Positions 1-11,521 of a stretch of 64,000 bases of DNA are shown here, piece by piece. The first letter of the stretch is position 1, and every line of letters begins with the position of its first letter. The DNA lies in assembly GCA_019188255.1 (NCBI GenBank), contig JAETXT010000005.1, positions 62,001 to 126,000 on the forward strand. The letters are read 5' to 3'. The DNA is from Verticillium longisporum. Its lineage: Eukaryota > Ascomycota > Sordariomycetes > Glomerellales > Plectosphaerellaceae. Both the position numbers and the translations under genes were made by a program. The notes below the pieces were generated by a model that saw only the letters and a list, made by a program, of their open reading frames with translations, did no database searches and was not told the DNA's origin.

Positions 1-2176
1 TTCTCCTGGGCGGAGGCTAATCGATTTCTGTACTTTTAGGACGCCGGTCTACGAATTGCGTGGAAGGAGTCCCGTGCCGCTCTGCTTTGTCGCCTTCACA
101 CACCCAAGACTATGCATCACACCGCTGCATGGTCACGGCACGCCGACGAGGAAAAGACATCTATCTCCCGGTACATCTGAGTAATGATATCGTTGGCTTC
201 CGTTTTGCCCCTAGGGACATGGACGTTTGCGTCTCCATGCGGTGGCATATCTTACTTACTCGTCTTTCTTTCTATCGTTTTTCCCAGAGAGCCGACATCA
301 GCGCTGCCGCTAAATCAATTCAATCAAATAATGCAACCTAGCAACGGCTAGGCAACGTCTTCCTACAGGCTTCATAGATATTGAAATGAGTTAAAAATAT
401 TTTTCCATACTAAGTTCATCGAGTATAGGACTTTTTCTCTTATAATCCTCGAAGTAGATGTTAAGGCTGTTGCGTTGGCCTGCTGTTGTTATGTTGCATT
501 ATTTGATTGAATTGATTCAGCGGCAGCGCTGGCCGACATCGACCTTGACTTTGAGCTTCAAGATTGCTGGGATGAGACCCTAGAAAAGAGCTGCAATCAC
601 GTTCGAAGCTGTCTATCAAAGGCTTCAGACCGAGCGAGTCATGTCTTTGCGGGCCTGTTGGGCTTGGTTGAAGGGAGAGATTCCTAGATGGGCCCGGATA
701 TGGCTTATTGATCCAGGTGGGCGGCTTCCGGCCGACTTCAAGCCCGCTATAGTAGAAGATACACGATACCGTTACACAACGGACCATAATGAGATAATCG
801 ACCCCAGAGAGCCTAAGATGAATTGAGCATTTATAGACGGCAAGATGCAATGCGTGGAGAGCTTTATGTGAAAGAAATATTGGTGTACGAGAGAATACTG
901 CACGTCCATGTATGTGAGTTACTGCCATGAGATCTCAGTTTCCTCTATATTTGTTTCCCCACCGCGAGACGAGGTGTATCTTGAGGCTTACCACAAACCG
1001 TTTGAATTAGAACATTTCTTCAGTGTGCTGCGTCAGTTGCCTGATATCAATGGGGCAGGTTAACATAAAGGTTATGAGCGGCTGGGCCTGGATTAGATGG
1101 AACAGCGTCACCTAGCTTATTTCAGGTATCCTAGATGTCCATGAGCATATGAATTGCAGGGGCGAGTTGTGTAGACTAAGAAATATACTCTCTTCAGGTC
1201 ACAGAGATACGCCTGAGGTCCGGTTCAATATTCATACCGACCATTAAGATCTTGATTAGGTACCATGGATCAATGGGGCTGTCCAGCAAGCATAATCATG
1301 ATGTATAGGTCCCGCGAGGCATTTCCATTGATGGTTCCAGGCATCTACAGAGGGGTTCTGAATGCTAGTATGTATCGCTTCTCAGGACCAGTGCTCTCCA
1401 AGGCAAGTGCTAAATGAACTAATTGGCGGACATGACATTCATTGCATGAAAGCTGACGTCAAGCCTAGGTAGGATATCAGGCCTGATTGGGCGTGCCATG
1501 TACGATGGCGGGCTTTCTATTGGCTGGACACAGCCGGCTTTATCAACGATCGGGGTGCCGGATTTAGAGGTTGAAGGAAGTGGATTATGAAGATTTGCAA
1601 TTAGTCGCGAAAATGGGCTCATGCTGCAACTGGCTGTGTGCCAGGCTGTCGTCACTTGCAACACTCAAAAATTACTCTAGACGTGACAGGCAACCCGACC
1701 ACCACAGCGTATCAAAGGGAGTTTGGCTGGCCTTTCTCGGTACCAGAGAGTGTCTAGTTAGCGCCTTTGTGGCCGTTCTTAGCGCACCTAATCACCCGCT
1801 TACCGATCCTTACTGGTGGCTTGACATGCTCCAGTGACGAACTTGGCATCTTCATTTTTAGGGATCCAGAGATAAACGAAACACACAGGCTTGGCAGATC
1901 TCCGGGTCGACATCCCAGATTCGGTGCTTCTAGCTAATAGTCGAAGCAAGACTATTCGGCAAAAGATGCATGGAGATAAGGCGTCGGATCTGGCTTATGC
2001 CCATTCCGTCCACGTTTTCCTCATATGCGAGGGTTGCTCCGGTCGTCACTACACGTCCGCTAAGGAGCTTAAAAGGATGGAGGTCGGCACCAAGTATGTT
2101 GCATGTCATCCCAGAGCCACCATGGTATCCAAATCTCACTCGACACACCATTTTATCTCCTGAGCCGCCTTCAAAC
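1..2176. other. intergenic, no confident gene
   Basis: No convincing gene is visible. A short stretch at about 520-687 (+) reads as acidic, coding-like protein (DIDLDFELQDCWDE) but has no start and ends in a stop, so it may be the remnant of an exon. A 39-bp inverted repeat pair lies at 299-337 and 493-531. Confidence 0.5.
299..531. repeat. inverted repeat pair, 39-bp arms
   Basis: The arm at 299-337 is the reverse complement of 493-531 with one mismatch, and a weaker match continues to about 357. The spacer is 155 bp. The pair could form a hairpin or mark a fold-back insertion or an inverted duplication. No transposon ends are recognised. Confidence 0.75.
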
Positions 2177-3177
2177 ATGTCGACACCTAGCTTTGACCAG
2201 GACACCAAAGCCAGCGATTTGGTGCGCCACTATGCTGCCAACATCGTCAATAAGACAATCCTTGTTACTGGCGTCTCCCCTTCTGGTCTCGGGGACAGCT
2301 TCATCCGACAAATCGCGCCTTCAAAGCCCGCCAAGCTTATCCTCGCTTGTCGTATACCTGCCAAGTTCCAAAAGCTTGTCGATGAGATCGCCTCAACACA
2401 CCCTGAGATTAAGATCAAAACCCTCGAACTGGATCTTGCGTCTTTCTCCAATGTACGCAAGGCTGCCGAGATGGTTATCACTTCGCCAGAAATTTCGCAC
2501 ATAGATGTTCTGGTAAACAACGCTGGCATCATGGCCGTGCCGTTCAGCCTGACCGAAGACGGCTTTGAAACCCAATTTCAAACGTGCCATCTCGGTCATT
2601 TCCTCTTCACAAACCTCATCATGAATAGGATCCTAGCTTCCAAGGAACCTCGGATTGTCAACATCAGCAGCAACGGGCACCGCCTTGGCACTATGCGGTG
2701 GACCGACTACAACTTCAGTGACGGAAAGTATTATGAAAAGTGGGCGGCCTATGGACAGGCAAAGACTGCAAATATCCTCATGGGGATAGCATTGGCGGAG
2801 AAACTCGGCGACAGAGGTCTTCTCGTCTTCAGTCTTCATCCCGGCGGCATCGTGACGAACTTGGTGAGCCACCATATAGGTCCATTTGATGACTTTGTCG
2901 AGGATCTACGACAAGCCGACACTAGGATTGGCACACGATTCATGTGGGGCTTCGAGAAGACGGGGGCAATTTCAAGGATCTCGACGAGGGCGTGGCAACG
3001 CATGTCTTCGCGGCCTTTGACCCAACAATCGCAAAGAACAATGGTGGCTACTTTGACGACTGTCAGCTGGCAGATCCCTTTAAGGAACAGGTCTACCCCT
3101 GGGCGACAAGCAAGCCTGACGCAGAGATGCTCTGGACGCTCAGCGAGAAACTGGTGGGGCAGGAGTTCCGATACTGA
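2177..3177 (+). pseudogene. short-chain dehydrogenase/reductase, frame broken near the 3' end
   Basis: This is an NAD(P)-dependent oxidoreductase of the classical SDR family, of the retinol-dehydrogenase/WW-oxidoreductase-like type common in fungi. From the ATG at 2177 the protein shows a Rossmann nucleotide-binding TGVSPSGLG at residues 31-39, NNAG at about 113-116, the serine segment NISSNGH, and the catalytic pair YGQAK (Tyr192, Lys196). The frame is then lost in a run of five G at about 2959-2965. The expected C-terminal part (FKDLDEGVATHVFAAFDP and onward) continues in another frame to a stop at 3177. One missing base in the G run would restore a protein of about 330 residues, normal for the family. 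The gene is therefore either freshly inactivated or carries a sequencing under-call. It has no introns. An in-frame upstream extension to about 1970 lacks SDR similarity and was left out. The substrate cannot be predicted. Confidence 0.8.
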
Positions 3178-3692
3178 GAGGCTGCGAAGCACATCTGATA
3201 GTGCTGGCAACGATGGGGAGGATGTCCGGTGATGTGAGACGTGGAACAAATCAAGATCGTCTTTTTGTTTTAAAAAGAAAAAGAATAAAAACAAAAGGAA
3301 AAGAATTATGACCTTGCTCTCTCTGTCCAGCCTGGAACGAACACTGGAAACTCGTCCCCCCTCTTGCCTGTTCGGAACATTGGTACTCGACACAGGCAAG
3401 TGCCGCAGGCAGGGGTTCTTGCCTACCATCATCCAGGACCACGCACAGAGCACAAAGGCTCGACGTCATGAAGACTCATTCACCCTGATTTCATGTATCC
3501 CCGAATATGTTTAGGCTTTCTAACTTCGCATTCACTTGAACAAAATTGGGCATCAAGTCGCGTAAAACACCCTCTTTGCAAGACAATCTTCCCCTCAAAA
3601 AAGGGGAACCCAGCGCAAATTCGAATCTCATTGGCAACGACTATCCCCTACTTGACTTCGTGACTCACTCGCGGTCCTAGCCTACTTTCAAC
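3178..3692. other. intergenic, no gene seen
   Basis: This is probably the 3' end of the SDR transcription unit followed by a spacer. There is an A-rich tract at about 3270-3305 and no coding signal. Confidence 0.4.
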
Positions 3693-4120
3693 ATGGACAC
3701 CCCGGACAAACCCTCCAACAAACCAACGGTCGCTGCCGAGGCGAAGTCCCACGACAAGCCATCACAGGAGAACCAATCTCAAGCACTCGCAAGCGTCTCG
3801 TGTGAAGACACAAAAGGATTTTGTGCCTTTCAACGCGCCCTTACCGATGCTGAAAAGGCTCCAGGCGTTGCGGGTGCCATCGAAATTGCAACCAGGAGGC
3901 TCCCTACGAGATCGAAGCCCAGTACGTCAAGCATTAACTCGGATTCGTGTAGAGAAAGCTGACATGCCTGAAAGCAGATGAAGAGCCTTTGGTCACACAA
4001 GTTCCAGCCGGCCGTGCCTACAGATCGGCAAGTAACCCCGAGAAGAGCAAGGCCGGCACGAAACCCGAAACCAGTGAGGAAAACTGGGAGTTCATCAAAC
4101 ATTTTGTCGATCATCGTTAA
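3693..4120 (+). pseudogene. degraded small hypothetical gene
   Basis: The ATG at 3693 opens a hydrophilic, Lys/Ser/Glu-rich reading frame (MDTPDKPSNKPTVAAEAKSH) with fungal-like codon use. The coding signal then changes frame: near 3899-3925 a second frame reads QEAPYEIEAQY, and the same frame resumes at 3974-4120 with NPEKSKAGTKPE and EENWEFIKHFVDHR before a stop. A GTACGT donor at 3922 and a CAG acceptor near 3977 look like an intron, but splicing there gives an immediate stop. I read this as a decayed gene for a small disordered protein. No family is recognised and it could be non-coding. Confidence 0.3.
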
Positions 4121-4356
4121 GAAGAAAGTAGGTCCGGAAGAAGGCTGGAGAAGCGACAGGGGTCTATCTGGCTTGCGGACGTGAACGAAGGCAAAACACA
4201 GAAGCTCGTTTGCAATTGATAGTTGTATGCAACCGAGCTATTCCCTGCCTTTGGGGTTCCATGGGTCATCCAAAGACGCAAACTGCTCTATCGCCTGATA
4301 CTTCCAATGGCCTTTTTTATGGCTCCATGCATACCATCACATTCAGTGTCCACTTG

Positions 4357-4671
4357 TCAGGGAATTCCATCTGTTGTTGCCTCACCACCGGCAATATCCT
4401 TATTGTGAAGCTCGGTAGGGACTTGGTTCCGCCTTGCCAGGGCTCGAGTTCTTAGCGAAACCATGGAAGCGCCCCATGGAGATCGTTGGAGGAAACAGAC
4501 CCAGAGCAATATGGCCACGCTAATGGCTAAAAGCCCCCATTGCGACTCCCACGACCATCCCGATTGTTTTGGGATTCTCCTGCGATGGTTGTTCCGCTTG
4601 AATGGCAGGCATTCTTCGAAAGGTTGACGTGAATTGCTATTGGATCGATCTTTTGTTTTCGGAGGCAAGAC
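4357..4671 (-). pseudogene. membrane-protein gene remnant
   Basis: A minus-strand reading frame encodes a basic segment followed by one hydrophobic, Trp-rich helix (WGLLAISVAILLWVCFL) and then a positively charged stretch. The coding signal continues in another frame downstream (EFPDKWTLNVMV). The order Trp-Glu, long hydrophobic helix, then 'P-x-x-W-T-L-N' recalls the N-terminal region of fungal DUF3176 membrane proteins, but this is a weak resemblance. There is no ATG in frame and the frame is broken, so this is at best a relic. Confidence 0.25.
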
Positions 4672-5241
4672 TTGAGCAGCAAGAATGCAATGTGATTACC
4701 AGGCTCTCATTTCCGAATCTTGATTGAATAAGGAATGGGATATCTGTTAGTCTTGTCAGCCCTGCACCAGACTCAAAAACACATAGCTGCTCATACATAC
4801 CCGTGGAGGCAGAAAGACAGTGGTCAGCAGCGGGTGTGGCTTCACGGCTCATCAATCTACATGCGTCCTTCTCGCTTTTTGAAAGTCAGTGTTCGCCCCC
4901 GTCAGATTTATGTTCCATGGTGGTAGGACGTCGGTCATCTCACGCCGCCCCCTCTGTGGACTCTTGCATATTTCGTAACTGCCGTGCACGCAGCACAGAC
5001 CCGTACAGCTCTGTTTGCACCAGTCAACCGTGGGACACTGCATAGCAATCCCGCCGATTGTCCGACCATCGAGCAAAACCTGTTTGTCACAATCACATGA
5101 GCACAGGACACGAAGAGATGACTATCAGTTTAAGAAACCCGCTGGCAGCCTAGGCCACGGTATATTCTGGACAATATTTAAGAGAAGAAAAATCACTAAG
5201 AGCTAGCTTGTCGTGGTCATGAATACTAAATATAAATCCCT
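4672..5241. other. intergenic, no gene seen
   Basis: No supported coding region. The right part lies just downstream of the endopolygalacturonase stop codon and should contain its 3' UTR. Confidence 0.4.
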
Positions 5242-6354
5242 TTAAGAGCACGTGGCAGGGCTGGGGACGTTCTGGCAGCTCTTGGGCTTGCCACCGCCAG
5301 TAACGTTGACGCCACTCCACTTCCAGTTGGAGCAAGCACCCTTGGCGCAGAGAATGTAGACGTTGGTGCCCTTGGAGGCAACGGTGCCAACAACCTTGTT
5401 GATGGTGAGGTCGGTGATGGGGACACCGGCCGTAGGGGTACCGGTAGGGGAGCCGTTCTCGTAGTCCTGCTCGATGACGATGCCGTTCTTGGCAATGTTG
5501 GACAGGGTGATGGTGTCGTAGATGACGTCCGAGACGGAACCGGTGGCGCCGGAGATGGTTTTGATACGGACACCGTTGTCAGAGTTGGAAATCTTGCTGT
5601 TGTTGATGCGGATCGTCTTGACGACGTTGTTAGAGCGGTTGCCAACAGAACCAATGGAGAGGCCGTGACCGCCGCTGCAGTTGCCTCCAGTGAAGGTGAT
5701 GTTGGTGCCGGAGTTGATGGCAAGGCAGTCGTCTTGGTTCTTGACAATGGCGCCGGAGATGAGAATGTTCTGGGCGTTACCGACATCGAAGCCGTCAGTG
5801 TTGTGGCCACCCTTGGAGTCGCCGGCCGAGGCGTCGAGGGTCACGTCGATGAGCTGGAGGTTGTTCACCGTGTTGACACTGATTCCATGCACGGGCTGGT
5901 CCTTGAAGTTGAGGCCCTTCACGATCGAGTTGTTGAGGCCCTTGACGGCAAGCAGCTTAGGCTTGGTCTTGCCGCCGTTGCCACCCTTGCCATCCCACCA
6001 GCGGGCGCCATCGGCGTCAATGATGTGGCCAGAAGCGCCCTCGACGGTGATCTTCTCGCCAGAGATCTGGATAAGAGGTCCCTCCCACTCCTCGTAGCCG
6101 AAGGTAGTCTTGCCCTGGAAGACGACGTGGGCGCCGCTCTTGAGGCTGGAAAGGTCGAGAGTGGTGCCAGCGGGGACAGCAATGTTGTTGAGGGTAATCG
6201 AGTCACATGTCTTCTTGCTCTTGGCAAGATCAGCGGTGTTGGTGAAGGTGCAAGCGGTGGCACGGGACTCGATGACCTCAAACTTGGCGGGAAGAGGGTT
6301 GGCAGCGGCGGTGGAAGCCAGGGCTCCGAGAGCGAGGATGACGTTGGTAAGCAT
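5242..6354 (-). CDS. endopolygalacturonase (GH28)
   Basis: This secreted enzyme hydrolyses internal alpha-1,4 bonds of polygalacturonan in plant pectin. The protein is 370 residues, the normal full length, from a single exon. It starts with a signal peptide (MLTNVILALGALASTAAA) and a short prosequence ending about Arg31, followed by the mature start with Cys35. All four GH28 signatures are present: NTD at 185-187, QDD at 207-209, GHG at 229-231 and RIK at 263-265. These give the three catalytic aspartates, the active-site histidine and the substrate-binding Arg/Lys. Paired cysteines occur near both ends (CAKGAC, SCQNVPSPATC), as in fungal endo-PGs, and the right-handed beta-helix repeats are recognisable. 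The start context is CCAAAATG, with a TATATTT box about 75 bp upstream on the minus strand. Such genes are usually pectin-induced and glucose-repressed; that regulation is inferred from the family. Confidence 0.97.
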   Translation of the reverse strand: MLTNVILALGALASTAAANPLPAKFEVIESRATACTFTNTADLAKSKKTCDSITLNNIAVPAGTTLDLSSLKSGAHVVFQGKTTFGYEEWEGPLIQISGEKITVEGASGHIIDADGARWWDGKGGNGGKTKPKLLAVKGLNNSIVKGLNFKDQPVHGISVNTVNNLQLIDVTLDASAGDSKGGHNTDGFDVGNAQNILISGAIVKNQDDCLAINSGTNITFTGGNCSGGHGLSIGSVGNRSNNVVKTIRINNSKISNSDNGVRIKTISGATGSVSDVIYDTITLSNIAKNGIVIEQDYENGSPTGTPTAGVPITDLTINKVVGTVASKGTNVYILCAKGACSNWKWSGVNVTGGGKPKSCQNVPSPATCS

Positions 6355-6599
6355 TTTGGTTAAAGAGGAAGAGTTGATGTGAATATCGTATCAAACGGGA
6401 AGGCGAGTATGTATGAGTTGTTGAGTATGTAAATATAGTGCAGTGAAGATGAAAATGAGTAAGTCAAACAGAAAAGTATGTAAAGAATGAAGTAGCTGGA
6501 TAGACTGCTGAGGAGTCGATGCCAAGAAGGAAAACAGAACGTAGTCCATGGCCGCCTGGCCGCCCTTTTGTAGATTCTTCGAGTATTGCAGTTCACTCA

Positions 6600-9500
6600 T
6601 CGTGGACTAAGTCAGTTTGACGATATGAGATTGCCATCAAGCTCAGGGTGAGGTGTGGAGGTGAGCCGGGGCAACTGTCTGAATCAGGATAGGGCTGATG
6701 GCGACGGGCCCGAAAGCCCAGAACATTGGAGGACTAGGCCCCCACTTAGCCCCCGGTCTTGGGCCGCGCGTTCGCCTAACCCCCTCGAGCGACACAACCC
6801 TTTGGCACTGCAGTTGTGAGCCGCATCACACATAGAAGACGACGTGCCGGTAGCCGAACAGCCGGGTCCGACGGGGATTGCATAGGGGTCATGCGTTGAG
6901 TAGACAGCGAAGACTGGGGCTACAATGGCGCGAAAACCTGGGGCGCATTTCAGCTGTGGATACAGAGCCACGAGCTCTGGCCTGTCACATCGCCTCCTGA
7001 CAATGACGGACATCCCAAGTCGTCGCCCAGTGCTTGATTGCTGCTTGTTGACGATGCCGGCGCGCCGATGCCCCTGACGTTTGCCCCCTCCCGTCTGCCG
7101 GCGCCATCCCCCAGGCTCCGTGCCTGAAATGCGCGTAGACCTGAATCTTTGGCATCGTCTGGCGCCGACTAACCGAATCTTAATTATTCTGAAGCAACGA
7201 CACCGATTCTCCCGTGGAACTATTTGTTTCCGTCCACCCAGGCCTACGCTAGTAGGTCGTATTGCAGTGCTCATCAGTGGACGCCTGTCAACAACCTTCA
7301 GTTGTTTGATTTTGCGCCAGTAATGGTGATTTCCCTGAAACCGCCTACACAAATCAGGGCAATCATCGCGATCAGCGTGCGATCTCGTGCTTTGAAGGTC
7401 CTCTTTGGGTTGCATCACGACTGTGTTGGGATCCTCTTGTGAGATGTCCTTCCGGTCTTAGTAGTGCCACGTCTTTCTGATCGTAAGTCGATCCATCCCA
7501 GACTGGCTAGACCACGATGTCGCGCGGAAAGCCAGACTTGAGTTTGCACCTATCACACGCGCAGTCGCAGACGGGACGAAAATATGTTTACCTTTAGAGT
7601 TGTTGGATTCGTGGACATGGCGGCTCTCTGCCGTCCGGGGAAGTTTTCGTGTGTAATGCAACACTCATAGGTCTGCTTGAAGCCGATTCGCCACGTGAGC
7701 ATATGCTTTCGGCTGATAACATGGGGTTGTTCTGAGTGCAAATCCGTATTCGATGATACAGCGCGATGGTTTTTCTGCCGGGCACGAAGCCCGAAGCCCC
7801 AAAACAATGGCAAGCAGAAGGATCACGGACTGCTCAAGACACGTTCCTCGCTTTCGGTCTGAAAATGCTTCCGTGGCTGACATGGGCACATGTCCCAAAA
7901 TATGGAACAAGGAGTCCTGGGGGCGGAAAATCTCAAAAGGGAGGTAATATCCAGCGCTACCCAGACAGGCATGGTTCGTCTGTTCTGACGAGCGGTAACT
8001 GCCGAGTCACGTTGCTCAGGGGCAATATCAGACAATGTTGGAGCAGAGTCAGGCGTGCACTATCGCTCGTGGCCATGTCGGAGGGGCGGACAAATGCCAA
8101 GCCCACTCCCGTCGGTCCAGCCGGCCGAACCCACGGGCATTGTACGCGCGAAAAGGAACGCACTCGGCCGGAACGTAGATCCTGGGTCCCAATGTGTATG
8201 GGACAGAACAGAACAAACCCCATGATGCTCTTACGTTATCGAACAGGTTTTTGTCAAGTGGTCAGGTAGGCGACTCAAGAATCCGACGCCCAGTAGCAGT
8301 GTCAGGCCACAGATGAACGGCCAGGCTCCTACAGGCGGCCATCGTCCCTGCGAGAGGCCAATCATGTGATCGGCCATGCCAGCGCTGACCGATGGGCAAA
8401 CTTGTTGGCTCAAGGCGCTGGAGGCGACATGGATGAGGTGGCTGGCCAAGGGCGAAGAGGGCAGTACTCAAGTCGCGTAGATCGGTCAGGAGAGCGCCTG
8501 TGGGAGGTGAGGGTGCGGGAAAAGGGATGACGTCTCATACCAGGCGGATGAAACCATCACCGATCCCCATCTGTCTAGGCCTCGACAAGGCCGGCCAGGA
8601 GGCCAGGAGGCCAGCGGGCTGGCCCCGGGCCAGTTGGCCACCCGCGAGGCCAGTCAATGGGAACGCGTCGTGGTCTGCGGCAAGGCATATCTGTGGAGAG
8701 CTCACATGGAGGGTCCGTTCTGCTGGCACCCTCTGCTGCTCTTCCCAGGCTGAGTCGGGGTAGCCGGTGATGGGAGGAATGTGATGTGGGCAGTCAGAAC
8801 CGTGAGACATGTCGCTGGTGCACAAGTCGTCAGCTATGATGACGCAGGCCGACGACGCAATAGTAGTAGTCAAAGGCATTGCAGCCAACGGGCGAGTCGG
8901 TGAGTAGACAACTACCAGAGAGACAGGCGTCAGGTAAAGTGCTCAGCGTAGCAGGCAGGAGATGGCTTCCTCCTTATGTGAGACTGCGAGGCTCGGTGAG
9001 AGATTGTGAGGGGCCGGGATGCGCCGGGAGGTCAGTAGCGACTGGGTGGTTCCGTAAGGGTGGTTCCGTAAGGCAGGCACGATGGCCCTCTCGCGGCGTG
9101 GGCGCGACTTCCACTCCACTACCTTCATGCGCGAGCACGCCTGGGCATCACGACCGCGACGCCAACACGGACACGCACGGGGAAGCCGCTGGCGGGAATT
9201 GAGGGCAGGCTCCCCTTTATCGTCGCGCGTGGTTAGGAGGGGAAAAGTGGGGTAAACGCCATTTCAACGCGCAGAGTGGTTCGCTCCTGCGCCAGGAACA
9301 CGACGCGGAAGTCTGGCTGTCATTGGCTCCCCGTTGGCGCTCGTCCCCTCCAACTCAACGCGACGATTGGTCCTTGGCAGTAATCATCAGCAACAACCTG
9401 CCAGGCCGCAGATGCATGTCCGCTCCCCAAGTCTCACCAGTCGCCACAGCACAGCAAATCACCACCCACAACTGCACTTTCATCGAGGCACTTCTCGATT

Positions 9501-10251
9501 CAGCTCGACCAACTCGTGCAGCGCACATTCTTTCCCTTCCTCGCTCATCGATCCACCCTATCAATCGTCCATCTCCTGCGTCTGCCCTGCGTCTTCGGCT
9601 TCGTCTTCAACCGCGAACCGTCTCAGCATCGGTCGCGTATCTGCTGTTCCTGCTTGCCCCTCTTCCTGAGAACCTAGGCGTGAAGCGCAAGCTTCAGACA
9701 CACCAGACGGCCGCAGCACCAGCAGCAGCAATCGAAACTCACGACTTCTCTCCAACAGGTCCAGATCCATCTTCCGAGGCCTGCGCCATCGACCCGACCC
9801 ATCTCAGTGACCGCGCGTGCTGAACTGGTTCCAAGACAGCCCACCCAAGCCCGCTGATCCCCTCGTTGGTCCGGCCTTGTCTCGCTCCCTCTCCCTGCGC
9901 ACACCACTTCCACTCCCTTTTGTCCCTCGCTGTCCCCTCCTCAATCATTAATTGCTCCTGCAAGCTTCGTTCTCTTGCACCTTGCCCTGAGCATCAACCC
10001 TCGAGGCAATAACAACCAAACCATTGCCGACTTTATCGTGTCACTGTCTCCCCTTGGACATCAGCACACCTCCTTTTGTCGGTGAAGGGAGCCGATATCC
10101 TCATCGCTTCTTGGTTGCAACGCCCTCAACAGCAATCGATTGCCCCTCAAAAGCGAGTCGGTTCGACCTGGTGTCATCGTCTCTTCATTCGCTGCAACTT
10201 GCTATCGCTTCGCAAATCAAAATTGCAAGACGTGCCACAACCACGATCGAC
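6600..10251. other. long intergenic region, no confident gene
   Basis: About 3.6 kb lies between the divergently transcribed pectinase and the gene at 10,252. Open frames here have no recognisable domains, biased composition, and overlap on both strands, as expected of chance frames in GC-rich DNA. The last kilobase (about 9,300-10,250) is CT-rich on the plus strand and probably contains the promoter and 5' leader of the downstream gene. Confidence 0.5.
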
Positions 10252-11521
10252 ATGGCTACTCTCTCCCGCCAGCCCTTTGCACCTCTCGACGGAACCCGCC
10301 TCCAGAACTTGGGTAGTCTGAAGAACCGCCAGAATGGTATGATCCGTGTAGGCCGATGCGTCCATCCGCCACTAACATGAGAATAGCTCTTCCACAAGCT
10401 TCGGGCGCCAAGCGCAAGGCCGCTGATGTGGTCGATAACGACGACTCTGAAAACATCGACCCCTCCCTCTTCTCTAAACGTCCCAAGGCTTCAAGCACCT
10501 CGTACCCTGCCAAAGATCTCCTTAAGCCTACTGCCTACATCCTGAAAGCTTCTACGCCTCTGAACCAGATCTCGACCTTCCGCAGCTCCACCAAGGCCAC
10601 CCCTTTGACGTCTACCCGTCCTCGTGCTCTGCTCCAGCCCAAGTCTCCAGCCGCAAAACTCAACACGGCCATCGCCAAGTCCTCTCCTTTTTCCGCACCG
10701 GCTGGTCGCTCTCCGACGCGCAGCAAGCGCAGTGGCATTTTATCCAGCCGACGTCGGACTGCTGGGCCTTACACTCGTGTGGACCCGCCCCTCTTCAACC
10801 TCTCCGCCGCTGCTCCCTTCAGCCTCGATGCCGCCCTCAAGGGCACGATTCCCAGCTACGCCGCGCGTTCACCCATTGCTGCGCAGTCTCTGACTACGCC
10901 TGTCGTCGCATCGCCCAGAGCCTCGGTTACCAAAGATCTTCTCGAGCCCGACATGAAGGCGTCGTGGTTCTTCGATATTCACGAAGATACCCCTGAGCAG
11001 GAGATGACCAACATGCTACAGCATGGAACTTGTGTGCTCGACATAAGTTCGGATGAAGAGAGCGAGGTCAAGGCCACTCGCGAGCGCGCAGAAGGCCGCG
11101 ATAAGGAGAACGTGCCCCCGCGGACGATGTTAGTCAGACGACTGCACGCCAGAGCCGCAGCCAAGAAGATGACATGATCATCGAGAAGCAGAGGACAGCG
11201 CTTGGCGAGATGGATGCTGCTGCATTTTATGCTTTGGGTTGTGATGAGAGCTCGGTCATATTTGTTCCCGCGGACGAAGAGCAAGAGGCCTCGGTACAAG
11301 AACCTAGCCCATTCGAGTTGTCTACGGAGCTGAAAGTCGAGTCAACGGAGCCTGTCCTCGAGATTTCGAAGGAAGTTGACGAATTGATGGAGAAGACGGG
11401 TACTCCCGCTGCCAAGGCAGCTGTGCTTCAGCCAGTAGAGGGCACTGGCGAGAGCTTTGAGGTTTGGGAGAGCGACAGCACGAAGGGCGACGACGTGGAA
11501 GCGGTGACGACGGGAAACTAA
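10252..11521 (+). CDS. conserved ascomycete protein with KEN box, frame broken
   Basis: Exon 1 is 10,252-10,336 and exon 2 starts at 10,387 after a 50-bp intron (GTATGA...CTAAC...TAG). The protein begins MATLSRQPFAPLDGTRLQ and is basic and Ser/Pro-rich, probably disordered and nuclear. A conserved-looking core includes KSPAAKLNTAIAKSSPFSAP, a basic SSRRRTAG segment, and an acidic block (WFFDIHEDTPEQEM, DISSDEE). A KEN box (DKENVPP), an APC/C degradation signal in cell-cycle proteins, follows at about 11,102-11,118. Just after it the frame is lost in the run GTGCCCCCGCGG. The coding signal resumes one frame over (DDVSQTTARQSRSQEDD) and runs to the stop at 11,521. One missing C would join the parts into about 405 residues. 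I think it belongs to a conserved uncharacterised ascomycete family. The cell-cycle role is inference from the KEN box only. Confidence 0.75.

Noticed and set aside
461..928. 155-residue minus-strand open frame
   Set aside because: Overlaps the inverted repeat and plus-strand coding-like remnant, no domain, composition typical of a shadow frame.
5665..6363. 232-residue plus-strand frame opposite the pectinase
   Set aside because: Antisense shadow of the GH28 gene; Val/Gly/Asp-rich composition reflects the codon bias of the real strand.
6684..7418. 244-residue minus-strand frame
   Set aside because: Arg/Gly/Ser-rich with no domain, no introns and no plausible start context; likely chance in GC-rich DNA.
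9323..9823. 166-residue plus-strand frame
   Set aside because: Lies in the CT-rich leader of the gene at 10,252; low-complexity and no similarity recognised.
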